In this document: piece by piece, positions 34,636 to 42,786 of the stretch
Layout of the letters: every line of letters starts with the position of its first letter
Position numbering within the stretch: the first letter of the stretch is position 1
NCBI GenBank assembly: GCA_016302435.1
Contig: JAEDNQ010000002.1
Coordinates: forward strand, 1 to 44,332
Direction of reading: 5' to 3'
Source: Bacteroidaceae bacterium
GTDB lineage: Bacteria; Bacteroidota; Bacteroidia; Bacteroidales; Bacteroidaceae
DNA length: 44,332 bases
The notes under the pieces: generated by a model
Seen by the model: the letters and a program-made list of their open reading frames with translations, nothing else
The model's database searches: none
What the model was told of the DNA's origin: nothing
Made by a program: the position numbers and the translations under genes

Positions 34636-35253
34636 TCACTGCCATGAGGTGTCGGTGTCTACCTTGTAACGGTATATGCGCGCTAACTTGATGTCGAATA
34701 TCAGTGTGGAGAATCCTGGTATGCTGGCTGAAGAGTAGTCGTTTTCTCCGTAGCCGAGGTAGTAGGGCACGACTATCTTCCATGCGTCGCCTTCAACCAT
34801 GTGGAGTGTGGCTGTTGCGAAACCTACAATATTGGAATTTAGAGCCATGAGTGTGGGCACGTCGGTAGCCTCATTGAGTTCGTTTGTACTATAGCTCTTG
34901 CCGAAGATTCGGCCTTGAGGATAGGCCTCTGACGGTATGAGGCGGCCAAGGTAGTGGACACGGATGGAGTCGTTGTACATGGGGTAGCGCGTTCCTTCGC
35001 CTTGAGAGACCTTCTGCACGTAGACATAATGGTTGGGGTCGGGATTCTTGCTCTCGACGGAGTCTACAAGGGTGTACGCCACAATCTTGGTCCACCCGTC
35101 GGTGCCTGCACCGGCCAAGGCTGCTATGGAATCGACGTACTGCTGGTTGCGCACCTGCCAGTTGTCATACTCGCTCACCTCCTCGCTCTCTGAGCATGAG
35201 CCGAGGGCGAAGAGGGTGAGGAGCATTGTGGATAGTATGATGATATTCTTCAT
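34636..35253 (-). CDS. FKBP-type peptidyl-prolyl isomerase lipoprotein
   Basis: This 205-residue lipoprotein has a signal with lipobox LFALGSC (Cys20). ATG 35253 is chosen over an in-frame TTG at 35259. The C-terminal 120 residues resemble an FKBP domain (SIRVHYLGRLI for the VHYTGxL motif, GDAWKIVVPYYLGYGE for the WxxxxPxxLAYG motif, and STLIFDIKLARI at the end). The family folds or isomerises proline bonds in exported proteins. It follows glyS after a spacer carrying a GGTGGG hairpin. Confidence 0.9.
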   Translation of the reverse strand: MKNIIILSTMLLTLFALGSCSESEEVSEYDNWQVRNQQYVDSIAALAGAGTDGWTKIVAYTLVDSVESKNPDPNHYVYVQKVSQGEGTRYPMYNDSIRVHYLGRLIPSEAYPQGRIFGKSYSTNELNEATDVPTLMALNSNIVGFATATLHMVEGDAWKIVVPYYLGYGENDYSSASIPGFSTLIFDIKLARIYRYKVDTDTSWQ

Positions 35254-35304
35254 TAGCAAATGATGAACACTATGTGTTAGCGTCGTTTCAGATGAATGTG
35301 TTAT

Positions 35305-35327
35305 GGTGGGTTCTATAAAATCCCACC
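35305..35327. repeat. GGTGGG-TTCTATAAAAT-CCCACC hairpin at the glyS 3' end
   Basis: Six-bp GC arms flank an 11-nt AT loop, abutting the glyS stop codon. It belongs to the same dispersed family as 38784 and 6742 and may serve as the glyS terminator. Confidence 0.65.
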
Positions 35328-36881
35328 TTATTTGAGATTTTTGAGTAGGCTTGATATGGTCACCTGATCCTCGATGATAGAACGAAGGTCGCTGATGTTG
35401 ACGCGCTCTTGCTTCATTGAGTCGCGGTAGCGGAGTGTGACGGTGTTGTCTTCGAGGGTCTGATTATCTACTGTGACGCAGAATGGTGTGCCTATGGCAT
35501 CCTGACGTCGGTAGCGCTTGCCTATCTGGTCCTTCTCTTCATACTTGCAGTTGAAGTGGAACTTGAGGTCATTGATGATCTCATGTGCCTTCTCTGGCAG
35601 ACCGTCCTTCTTCGTGAGTGGGAAGACGGCGAGCTTGACAGGGGCAAGGGCTGCAGGGAGGCGAAGCACTGTGCGTGTCTGTCCGTCTTCAAGCTGCTCC
35701 TCGCAGTAGCTGTGGCACATGATGGAGAGGAACATGCGGTCAACGCCGATGGATGTCTCGATGACGTATGGAGTGTAGGATGTGTTGTCTTCTGGGTCGA
35801 AGTATTCTATCTTCTTGCCAGAGTACTTTGCGTGCTGTGAGAGGTCGAAGTTGGTGCGTGAGTGGATGCCTTCCACCTCCTTGAAGCCGAATGGCATCTT
35901 GAACTCTATGTCGGTGGCTGCATTGGCATAGTGGGCGAGTTTGTCGTGGTCGTGGAAACGGTAGTTCTCGGCTCCGAAGCCAAGTGCCTGATGCCATGCC
36001 ATGCGACGCTTCTTCCACTCGTCAAACCACTGGAGCTCTGTGCCTGGCTTCACGAAGAACTGCATCTCCATCTGCTCAAACTCACGCATGCGGAAGATGA
36101 ACTGACGGGCTACTATCTCGTTGCGGAAGGCTTTGCCTATCTGCGCGATGCCGAATGGCACCTTCATGCGACCAGTCTTCTGCACATTGAGGTAGTTGAC
36201 AAAGATGCCCTGAGCTGTCTCAGGACGCAGATAGATAGTGCTTGAACCTTCGGCAGCAGCACCCATCTCTGTCTTGAACATGAGGTTGAACTGACGCACG
36301 TCTGTCCAGTTGCGTGTGCCTGAGATTGGACATACTATGCCTTCGTCGAGGATAATCTGCTTCATGCCGTCAAGGTCAATGCCGCCCTCAGCGTTCATTA
36401 CTTCCTGGTAGCGCTGGTGGAGCGCATCGCGCTTGGTCTGCTCTTCGAGCACACGTGGGGATGTGGCACGGTATTGTGCCTCGTCGAATGAGTCGCCAAA
36501 GCGTTTGCGAGCCTTTGCCACTTCTTTCTCTATCTTCTCATCGTACTTGGCTATCTGGTCCTCGATGAGCACGTCGGCGCGGTAGCGCTTCTTGGAGTCG
36601 CGATTGTCGATGAGAGGATCGTTGAATGCATCTACGTGACCTGAAGCCTTCCAGATGGTAGGGTGCATGAAGATGGCAGAGTCGAGTCCCACGATGTTCT
36701 CGTGGAGGAGCACCATGTACTGCCACCAGTACTGCTTGATATTGTTCTTGAGCTCCACACCGTTCTGACCATAGTCGTATACTGCGCCGAGTCCGTCATA
36801 GATTTCTGATGATGGGAATACAAAGCCGTATTCCTTGCAGTGGCTTACCACTTTCTTGAAAATGTCTTCTTGCTGTGCCAT
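35328..36881 (-). CDS. glyS: Glycine--tRNA ligase (alpha2 type)
   Basis: This 517-residue class II enzyme charges tRNA-Gly. Residues SSEIYDGLGAVYDYG near the N-terminus and the motif 2/3 segments (IAQIGKAFRNEIVARQFIFR and SIGVDRMFLSIM) are diagnostic of the single-chain bacterial/eukaryotic type. The anticodon-binding domain closes the protein (LPAALAPVKLAVFP onwards). Length is normal. A -7 box (TAACTTTG, 36929-36922) lies about 45 nt upstream of the ATG. It diverges from the M20 peptidase gene. No T-box leader was seen. Confidence 0.97.
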   Translation of the reverse strand: MAQQEDIFKKVVSHCKEYGFVFPSSEIYDGLGAVYDYGQNGVELKNNIKQYWWQYMVLLHENIVGLDSAIFMHPTIWKASGHVDAFNDPLIDNRDSKKRYRADVLIEDQIAKYDEKIEKEVAKARKRFGDSFDEAQYRATSPRVLEEQTKRDALHQRYQEVMNAEGGIDLDGMKQIILDEGIVCPISGTRNWTDVRQFNLMFKTEMGAAAEGSSTIYLRPETAQGIFVNYLNVQKTGRMKVPFGIAQIGKAFRNEIVARQFIFRMREFEQMEMQFFVKPGTELQWFDEWKKRRMAWHQALGFGAENYRFHDHDKLAHYANAATDIEFKMPFGFKEVEGIHSRTNFDLSQHAKYSGKKIEYFDPEDNTSYTPYVIETSIGVDRMFLSIMCHSYCEEQLEDGQTRTVLRLPAALAPVKLAVFPLTKKDGLPEKAHEIINDLKFHFNCKYEEKDQIGKRYRRQDAIGTPFCVTVDNQTLEDNTVTLRYRDSMKQERVNISDLRSIIEDQVTISSLLKNLK

Positions 36882-36921
36882 TATTTAGTTGTTTTTTATT
36901 GTTCTAATCACAAATTCTTTG

Positions 36922-36929
36922 CAAAGTTA
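36922..36929 (-). promoter_or_regulatory. -7 box of glyS
   Basis: The minus strand reads TAACTTTG, an exact -7 element, without a good TTTG 20 nt upstream. The leader would be about 35-40 nt. Confidence 0.5.
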
Positions 36930-36987
36930 CGAGTTTCTCGCCAAAAAGTCGTAATTTTACATCGTAAAAAATATCAAATCATACAAA

Positions 36988-38058
36988 ATGGCATATAAAG
37001 AACATATAAATGAAGCGGTTGCACTACTTAGAAAACTCATTTCCACTCCAAGTGTGAGCCGCGACGAGACTGAAGCGGCAGATATATTGCACGACTTCAT
37101 GACGGACAAGGGCCTGTCTCCAACAAGGGTGAGCAACAACGTATGGGCGCAAAGCAGCAGGTGGAACGACGACTGGCCCACCATCCTCCTCAACGCACAT
37201 ATCGACACCGTCAAGCCTGTGGCTGCATGGATCAGAGACCCCTACACTCCTTCTCTTGAGGGGGACACGCTTTATGGTCTGGGCAGCAATGACTGCGGAG
37301 GCGGCCTTGTCTCTCTCTTGGAGACTTTCATCATAATGGACAAACAACCGCGGTCCTTCAACCTCATATATCTGGCCAGTGCAGAAGAGGAGGTGAGCGG
37401 CAAGAACGGCATTGAGTGTGCACTACCCTACCTGCCGCCCATCGCCTTTGCCATAGTAGGCGAGCCCACTGGCATGCAGCCAGCCGTGGCAGAAAAGGGA
37501 TTGATGGTCATCGACGCTACTGCTCACGGCAAGGCAGGGCATGCAGCTCGCAATGAGGGCGACAATGCCATCTATCGTGCACTGAAGGACATAGAGTGGA
37601 TTGCTCAGTGGCAGTTTCCCAAACAGACAGACATGCTTGGCCCCGTCAAAAATACTGTGACCATCATCAATGCAGGCACTCAGCACAATGTCATACCCGA
37701 CACATGCACGTTCACCATCGACGTTAGGTCCAACGAATGCTATTCCAACGAGGAAATCTTTGAGTTCTTCCAGCATCATCTGTCCTCCGAATTGCATGCC
37801 CGTTCGTTTCGTCTCTCCTCATCACGCATCGAGCTTGACCATCCCTTTGTCAGAGCATGTATAGAAGAGGGGCTCCAACCGTTTGGTTCCCCCACCCTAT
37901 CTGACCAGGCACTCATGCGTTTTCCGTCGCTCAAGCTTGGCCCCGGCGAGTCTTCACGCTCACACACAGCCGACGAATATATCAAGGTGAGCGAGATAGC
38001 GCATGCAGTGGAGATGTATGTAAAGCTGTTAGGAAAGATGAAGGGCTTTGGAAAATAA
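36988..38058 (+). CDS. M20 family deacylase/peptidase (ArgE/DapE-like)
   Basis: This 356-residue zinc enzyme hydrolyses an N-acyl amino acid; in Bacteroidetes close relatives act in arginine synthesis on N-acetyl- or N-succinyl-citrulline/ornithine. The di-zinc site is visible: His71 and Asp73 (NAHIDTV), Asp102 (SNDCGGG), the SAEEEVSG acid cluster (Glu133-135) and VGEPTG. A dimerisation domain is inserted after it (about 170-280), as usual. Substrate cannot be told from sequence, and no other arginine genes are nearby. It converges on lrgB with only 3 nt between the ends. Confidence 0.9.
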   Translation: MAYKEHINEAVALLRKLISTPSVSRDETEAADILHDFMTDKGLSPTRVSNNVWAQSSRWNDDWPTILLNAHIDTVKPVAAWIRDPYTPSLEGDTLYGLGSNDCGGGLVSLLETFIIMDKQPRSFNLIYLASAEEEVSGKNGIECALPYLPPIAFAIVGEPTGMQPAVAEKGLMVIDATAHGKAGHAARNEGDNAIYRALKDIEWIAQWQFPKQTDMLGPVKNTVTIINAGTQHNVIPDTCTFTIDVRSNECYSNEEIFEFFQHHLSSELHARSFRLSSSRIELDHPFVRACIEEGLQPFGSPTLSDQALMRFPSLKLGPGESSRSHTADEYIKVSEIAHAVEMYVKLLGKMKGFGK

Positions 38059-38061
38059 GCG

Positions 38062-38760
38062 TTAAAGAATGCCTATCCACGAAAGGAGCATGGAGGAGAA
38101 GAGGGCTGTGAAGACTCCATTGAGGATGAGTCCGAGGGAAGCAAAGACACCGTGCTCCTCACCATGCTGCATGGCCGTAGATGTGCCGACGGCATGTGAG
38201 GCTGTGCCTATAGACAGTCCCTGGGAGTCTGGGTGGCTTATGCGTCCAAACTGAAGCACTTTGAAGCCGATGACAGAACCGAGGATGCCGACAATGACGA
38301 CAATGGCGGCTGTGAGTGATGGTATGCCACCGAGTGTGCGAGTCACTTCCATGGCAATGGGGGTGGTGACAGATTTGGGTGCGAGAGACAGGATGACGGA
38401 GGGTGATGCGCCCAATAGTTTTGCTATCATCACTACTGACACTATGCCTGTGACGCATCCTAAAATTTGCGAAACAATTATCGGCACTATCTGGCGCTTT
38501 ATAGCGGACAGTTGTCGATAGAGTGGCACTCCAAGGGCAACTACCGCAGGTTTGAGCCAAAAGTCAATCTTGGCTCCACTCTGTTCGTAGGTCTCATAGC
38601 TGATTCCTGCCAACTGAAGAAAAAGGATGAGGAAGGCTATGCTGATAAGGATGGGGTTGAGCAGTGCCCACCCTACTTTCTTCTGTATATAGCGGGAAAG
38701 GAAATAGACACCAAAGGTGAGAGTGAGAAGAAAGTATTCGTTTTGTAAGTAGGTTTGCAT
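38062..38760 (-). CDS. lrgB: LrgB family membrane protein
   Basis: This 232-residue protein has about six to seven hydrophobic segments (for example LLNPILISIAFLILFLQLAG and GCVTGIVSVVMIAKLLGA) and the conserved LrgB motif APKSVTTPIAMEVTRTLGG. ATG 38760 is chosen because a longer frame would need a GTG inside a repeat. LrgA/LrgB pairs influence murein hydrolase activity, cell lysis and transport of small acids. lrgA lies upstream; the 117-nt gap is filled by a dispersed repeat element. Confidence 0.95.
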   Translation of the reverse strand: MQTYLQNEYFLLTLTFGVYFLSRYIQKKVGWALLNPILISIAFLILFLQLAGISYETYEQSGAKIDFWLKPAVVALGVPLYRQLSAIKRQIVPIIVSQILGCVTGIVSVVMIAKLLGASPSVILSLAPKSVTTPIAMEVTRTLGGIPSLTAAIVVIVGILGSVIGFKVLQFGRISHPDSQGLSIGTASHAVGTSTAMQHGEEHGVFASLGLILNGVFTALFSSMLLSWIGIL

Positions 38761-38783
38761 AATCTTTTTTTGTAATGATTGAA

Positions 38784-38866
38784 GGTGGGTTCTATTAATT
38801 CCCACCGAAAAATATTTTTAAACCCGTAGGGCTTCGTTTTGACAAAGCGAATTGACAGAACCCGCC
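38784..38866 (+). repeat. GGTGGGTTCTATTAA repeat element between lrgA and lrgB
   Basis: A GGTGGG-N11-CCCACC hairpin (38784-38806) is followed by CGTTTTGACAAAGCGA (38835-38850) and ATTGACAGAACCCGCC. The outer parts form a long inverted repeat. The 16-nt CGTTTTGACAAAGCGA is identical to 44141-44156, which shows a dispersed family. Confidence 0.75.
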
Positions 38867-38877
38867 TTTAATCAATT

Positions 38878-39261
38878 TCATTTGTGTGATGATGACTTGC
38901 ACTTTTCTTTTATCTTGTTCATGATAAGGCGTGTGAGATGGTGGCTCCACCCTGTCATGACGAGCACTAATATGGTGCTTGCCAACACGGATATGACAAT
39001 TGGCCAAAACTCTGCCTCGATGATGTCAAAGTAGAGCATCAAGGCTACACCTGGTGGCACAAAGAAGAATCCCATGTTGGACACTAAGAAGTTGGACAGG
39101 TTCTCTACCCATTCAATCTTTATCACTTTCATCTGCAAAAGTGCCGTGAGCAATAGCATACCCAATATGCTGGACGGCACCGGAACGGCTGTGAGCCATA
39201 CGATCAGTTCGCCCACAGCGAGGCAACCAATGATGATTGCCAATTGTTTGAAAATACCCAT
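38878..39261 (-). CDS. lrgA: LrgA/CidA family holin-like protein
   Basis: This 127-residue membrane protein has four hydrophobic segments, with the family turn PVPSSILGMLLLTALL and the FFVPPGVALM motif, followed by a basic tail. It is thought to work with LrgB on lysis control or metabolite export. It precedes lrgB on the same strand. The spacer upstream carries a GGAACG repeat cluster. Confidence 0.94.
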   Translation of the reverse strand: MGIFKQLAIIIGCLAVGELIVWLTAVPVPSSILGMLLLTALLQMKVIKIEWVENLSNFLVSNMGFFFVPPGVALMLYFDIIEAEFWPIVISVLASTILVLVMTGWSHHLTRLIMNKIKEKCKSSSHK

Positions 39262-39287
39262 TGTGATTTTACTGTTGATTTTGATAT

Positions 39288-39390
39288 GAACGTTTGGAAC
39301 GTCAGGGACATTACGTTAAGAACGAGAGGAACCTTTTGGGTCTCGGGGCACTACGTTAAGAACGAGAGGAACGTTTGGAACGAATGGAAC
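39288..39390. repeat. 40-bp-period tandem GGAACG repeat cluster
   Basis: A 21-bp segment containing ACGTTAAGAACGAGAGG is exact at 39312-39332 and 39352-39372 (period 40). GAACGTTTGGAACG also occurs at 39288-39301 and 39369-39382. It fills most of the gap between cinA and lrgA. Confidence 0.8.
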
Positions 39391-39412
39391 GAGGCGTTAA
39401 AAACGTCTGGAA

Positions 39413-39886
39413 CTATCCCTTTCTGTTGATAAATTGCTCAAACTCCTGCAGCACGATGGCTGTAGCGGTCTCTACATTGGCTATTCGTCCCGAGTCGGAG
39501 CGGAGGCAGCGAGAATGTACTTCATCCTTGCTGCCCCATGCTATCCATATTTCTACTTCATGCCCTTGCCACGGCTCGGCATAGCCTGTGGAGGCGAGGG
39601 CATAGTCAGAGCCGAAAAGCGCACATGCTCCTCTGACCATCTGTTCGGCTACAGGCTGTGACACGACATCATACTGCTCAATCATCTCCGCTGGCACTCC
39701 AAGCAGGCGTTCCTTGACCTCATTTTGATAGGCTACGAGCGAACCAATGAAGTACTTGCTGGCTCCGCTGCGAGCTGTGATGGCAGATGCTATCCTGCCG
39801 CCTGTACATGACTCTGCTGCTGAAATTGTCATATTCTTTTGCAATAAATATATATCCGGAAAATCCGTATCAATACAATTCTTCAT
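39413..39886 (-). CDS. CinA C-terminal/PncC-like nicotinamide-nucleotide amidase
   Basis: This 157-residue protein matches the stand-alone CinA C-terminal domain that deamidates nicotinamide mononucleotide in NAD recycling. The active-site loop AAESCTGGRIAS (Ser26) and YQNEVKERLLGV (Tyr53, Lys58) are conserved. The usual TGIAGPxGG loop is altered to STGYAEP, so activity may be modified. It lies between alkaline phosphatase and lrgA, both separated from it by tandem repeats. Confidence 0.9.
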   Translation of the reverse strand: MKNCIDTDFPDIYLLQKNMTISAAESCTGGRIASAITARSGASKYFIGSLVAYQNEVKERLLGVPAEMIEQYDVVSQPVAEQMVRGACALFGSDYALASTGYAEPWQGHEVEIWIAWGSKDEVHSRCLRSDSGRIANVETATAIVLQEFEQFINRKG

Positions 39887-39894
39887 TGAATCCT

Positions 39895-40020
39895 CTTTGA
39901 AAATGTCTGTATTTCTAGATTACCTTTGGAATGTGCGTATTACCGAATTACCTTTGGAATGTCTGTATGGCCAAGTAACCTTTATAATGTGCGTATTTCC
40001 GGATTACCTTTGATTATGTA
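39895..40020 (+). repeat. 28-bp tandem array containing -7-like boxes
   Basis: Units begin at 39895, 39923, 39951, 39979 and (partial) 40007. A typical unit is CCTTTGGAATGTGCGTATTA plus CCGAATTA. Junctions read TACCTTTG, a match to the Bacteroidetes -7 box, three times on the plus strand, although both neighbouring genes are on the minus strand. Confidence 0.8.
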
Positions 40021-40030
40021 TATGTGTTCT

Positions 40031-41455
40031 TTACTTATCGAATTTCCATCCAGCTGCATCAGCTATCTTTGCAGGAATATCGATATTGTTCATACGTCCG
40101 CAGAAGCGTTCAGCTCCAACTCCGACAGAGAACACAGGCACATATCCATTAGAATGTCCGCCACTGACCCATCCGACCATAGCTATGTCGTTGAGAGTCT
40201 CTTTGGCTACTGTGGCAAGGCGTTCATTTTTCTGATACTCGCTGACATCGAGGGCAGGTTCTTTGCCGACGAAGGTCTCGTCAAATACTCGGCGAAGGCG
40301 AGCTTCGTGGCGCTCGGTGACCTTGACAGCTCCGAAGAGGCCGAAGCTCTCGCTCATGGCTTTCTGAGCCATCTCCCATGTAACCTTGTTACCTGTCTTT
40401 TTGCGAAGTTCGTTGAACTTAGCACTGAGCAGGTTGACGCTCACGTGCTGGTAGCGTAGAGCCTGAAGGTTGAGGGTATATTGTCCTTTGCCCAATACGA
40501 GTCCGCCTGTCTCGTGGTCGGCAGTGACCACGATGAGTGTCTCGTCGGGATGTTGCTCATAAAATTCGTAAGCCACTCTGACAGCATTGTCCATATCTTC
40601 TATCTCTTTGAAGACAGTGGCAGCGTCGTTGGCATGGCAGGCCCAGTCTATCTTGCCTCCCTCAACCATGAGGAAGAATCCTTCGTCTGCTCCCTTGGAA
40701 AGGAAGTTGATGCCGGCACGGGTGATGTCGGCCAGAGTTAGGTCGTTCTTGGTGCGGTCGATGGCATAAGGTATGGAATAGCGGTCGCGCTTGCTGGCGT
40801 CTTCTGTCTGGAAGAGTATCATCTTGTCTGCTTTGGCTGCTTTCTTTCGATAGTCCTTGTAGCCGCGTGCTATGGTGTAGTTAGCCTTCTGGCACTGCTC
40901 ATATAGCGTGCCTTCATCCTTTGCCTTGTCGCTTGTGGGGCGGCTGAAGTCTGAGCCTGAGTAGAATTCAAAACCTGTCTTGATGAGGTCTTTGCCTATC
41001 TCGTAGGACATGCCTCGGTCGGGCACATGTGCATAGAAGGCAGCTGGTGTGGCGTGGTCGATGGTGACACTGGTGGCGATGCCTACTCGCATGCCTGCAT
41101 CGTGTGCTAAAGTGGCTATGCTATAGACAGGTGTCTGCTGGTCGGCCATTAGCCCGAGAGTTCCATTTTTTGTTTTATGTCCAGTGGCAAGGGCTGTGCC
41201 AGAAGCAGCTGAGTCGGTCACTCCGTTGGTGGCAGAGTAGGTTGTGACCATGGTGCCGTAGGGGAAGCTGGCGAAGAGCAGAGGCACGGTGCCGATGCGT
41301 CCTTCGAGTTCGGCTCTGTAGGCTTCTGTGCCATTGACTTGATTCACTCCCATGCCATCGCCTATGAAGTAGAACACATATTTGGGCTTCTGAGCCCATG
41401 AAGGGATGATGGCTATGAGCAACATCACCATTGCGATAAAGAGATGTTTTTTCAT
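40031..41455 (-). CDS. Alkaline phosphatase
   Basis: This 474-residue secreted enzyme hydrolyses phosphate monoesters. A signal peptide (MKKHLFIAMVMLLIAIIPSWA) precedes the alpha/beta fold. GDGMG holds metal ligand Asp33, VTDSAASGTA holds the nucleophile Ser82, and VEGGKIDWACHAND, TADHETGG and SGGHSNGYVPVF complete the zinc/magnesium site. Length is normal. No pho box or -7 box was recognised upstream. It is downstream of ruvB, whose duplicated tail fills part of the spacer. Confidence 0.96.
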   Translation of the reverse strand: MKKHLFIAMVMLLIAIIPSWAQKPKYVFYFIGDGMGVNQVNGTEAYRAELEGRIGTVPLLFASFPYGTMVTTYSATNGVTDSAASGTALATGHKTKNGTLGLMADQQTPVYSIATLAHDAGMRVGIATSVTIDHATPAAFYAHVPDRGMSYEIGKDLIKTGFEFYSGSDFSRPTSDKAKDEGTLYEQCQKANYTIARGYKDYRKKAAKADKMILFQTEDASKRDRYSIPYAIDRTKNDLTLADITRAGINFLSKGADEGFFLMVEGGKIDWACHANDAATVFKEIEDMDNAVRVAYEFYEQHPDETLIVVTADHETGGLVLGKGQYTLNLQALRYQHVSVNLLSAKFNELRKKTGNKVTWEMAQKAMSESFGLFGAVKVTERHEARLRRVFDETFVGKEPALDVSEYQKNERLATVAKETLNDIAMVGWVSGGHSNGYVPVFSVGVGAERFCGRMNNIDIPAKIADAAGWKFDK

Positions 41456-41538
41456 GTTTGCAATTGTTATTTTTGGGTTTTATATTTCTATTGTACATAG
41501 GGACCATTCAGGTAGGTTCAATATTTGGATTACCATAA

Positions 41539-41665
41539 GTCAGCAGTCCTTTTGGTGCTGACGCTCAAATAAGCAGCCTGCATAGCCACCTTGCTGATTG
41601 ATGTCAGCTGTCGTTTTGTGCTGTCAGTCAAAGAAGCTTCCTGCATAGCCATCTTGCTGGTTTAT
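41539..41665 (-). repeat. 63-bp tandem duplication of the ruvB 3' end
   Basis: Unit 1 (41665-41603) covers the last 13 codons and stop of ruvB plus about 20 nt of trailer. Unit 2 (41602-41539) repeats it with one extra base; about 52 of 63 positions agree. Read through the stop in frame, unit 2 encodes INQQGGYAGCLFER against INQQDGYAGSFFD. Confidence 0.88.
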
Positions 41666-42661
41666 GAATCCTGTGCGTCCAAGATGCTTGTATGCCAGTT
41701 CGGTGACTTCACGCCCTCTCGGGGTGCGCTTGATGAAGCCTTCTTTGATGAGGAAGGGTTCGTAGACCTCCTCCACAGTTCCTGCATCCTCGCCAATAGC
41801 TGTGGCTATGGTGCCGAGTCCGACGGGGCCTCCCTTGAACTTGTCGATGATGGTGGTGAGGAGTTTGTTGTCTATCTCGTCCAGTCCGAAGCGGTCGATG
41901 TTGAGAGCTTCGAGTGCCATGTGGGCTATGGAGAGGTTGATGGTTCCATTTCCCTTGACCTGTGCGAAGTCTCTGACACGTCGCAGGAGGGCATTGGCTA
42001 TACGCGGTGTTCCTCGTGAGCGGCTGGCTATCTCGCCTGCTGCATCGAAGTCGCATGGCACTCCGAGCAGGTGAGCTGAGCGCAGTATGATTCGGGTGAG
42101 TACTTCTGAATCGTAATATTCCAGATGGAGGTTGATGCCGAAGCGTGCGCGCAGTGGTGCGGTGAGCAATCCGCTGCGGGTGGTTGCGCCGACAAGGGTG
42201 AAGGGGTTGAGGTCTATCTGTATGGATCGTGCCGATGGTCCCTTGTCTATCATGATGTCGATGCGGTAGTCCTCCATTGCCGAATAGAGATATTCCTCCA
42301 CTATGGGGGAGAGTCGGTGTATCTCATCTATGAAGAGTACGTCGTTGGGCTCTAAGGAGGTGAGTATTCCGGCAAGGTCTCCTGGCTTGTCGAGGACAGG
42401 TCCAGACGTCACTTTGAAACCTACTCCAAGCTCATTGGCTATGATGTTGGAGAGAGTAGTCTTTCCGAGTCCTGGAGGACCGTGCAGCAAGGTGTGGTCG
42501 AGGGGTTCACCTCTGAAGCGTGCTGCTTCGACAAAGACGGAGAGATTCTCTACCACCTTGCTTTGTCCGCTGAAGTCCTCGAAGCGTAGGGGGCGCAGGG
42601 CATTCTCAAAGTCTTTGTCTTTGTTGGTGCGTTGTTCGCGTATATCGAAGTTGTCTGCCAT
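41624..42661 (-). CDS. ruvB: Holliday junction branch migration helicase RuvB
   Basis: RuvB is the AAA+ motor that drives branch migration of Holliday junctions with RuvA. The 345-residue protein has Walker A GPPGLGKTTL (61-70), Walker B FIDEIHRL (Asp112, Glu113), sensor/Arg-finger region GATTRSGLLTAPLRARFGI and the C-terminal winged helix (EPFLIKEGFIKRTPRGREVT). ruvA and ruvC are not in the window. The 3' end is tandemly duplicated (41539-41665). It follows the U32 gene on the same strand. Confidence 0.98.
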   Translation of the reverse strand: MADNFDIREQRTNKDKDFENALRPLRFEDFSGQSKVVENLSVFVEAARFRGEPLDHTLLHGPPGLGKTTLSNIIANELGVGFKVTSGPVLDKPGDLAGILTSLEPNDVLFIDEIHRLSPIVEEYLYSAMEDYRIDIMIDKGPSARSIQIDLNPFTLVGATTRSGLLTAPLRARFGINLHLEYYDSEVLTRIILRSAHLLGVPCDFDAAGEIASRSRGTPRIANALLRRVRDFAQVKGNGTINLSIAHMALEALNIDRFGLDEIDNKLLTTIIDKFKGGPVGLGTIATAIGEDAGTVEEVYEPFLIKEGFIKRTPRGREVTELAYKHLGRTGFINQQDGYAGSFFD

Positions 42662-42786
42662 GTTCAGTTATTCAGTTGGGGCTAATAATTTGTGGTATAT
42701 ATTTTTTTGCTGATGGACTAATAATTGTCGATGTAGCTTTTAATTGGCAATAAGGCCTCATATTCCTCATGGAGTGAGTCGAGAGG

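Noticed and set aside
36945..36965. Promoter for the M20 gene (TAATTTTA)
   Set aside because: The last base of the -7 box does not fit and no TTTG lies 20 nt upstream.
38761..38805. Longer LrgB start at a GTG near 38805
   Set aside because: The extension lies in a dispersed repeat and adds residues absent from the family; ATG 38760 gives the expected N-terminus.
39895..40020. CRISPR array
   Set aside because: The 28-bp units are contiguous and diverged, without spacers or cas genes.
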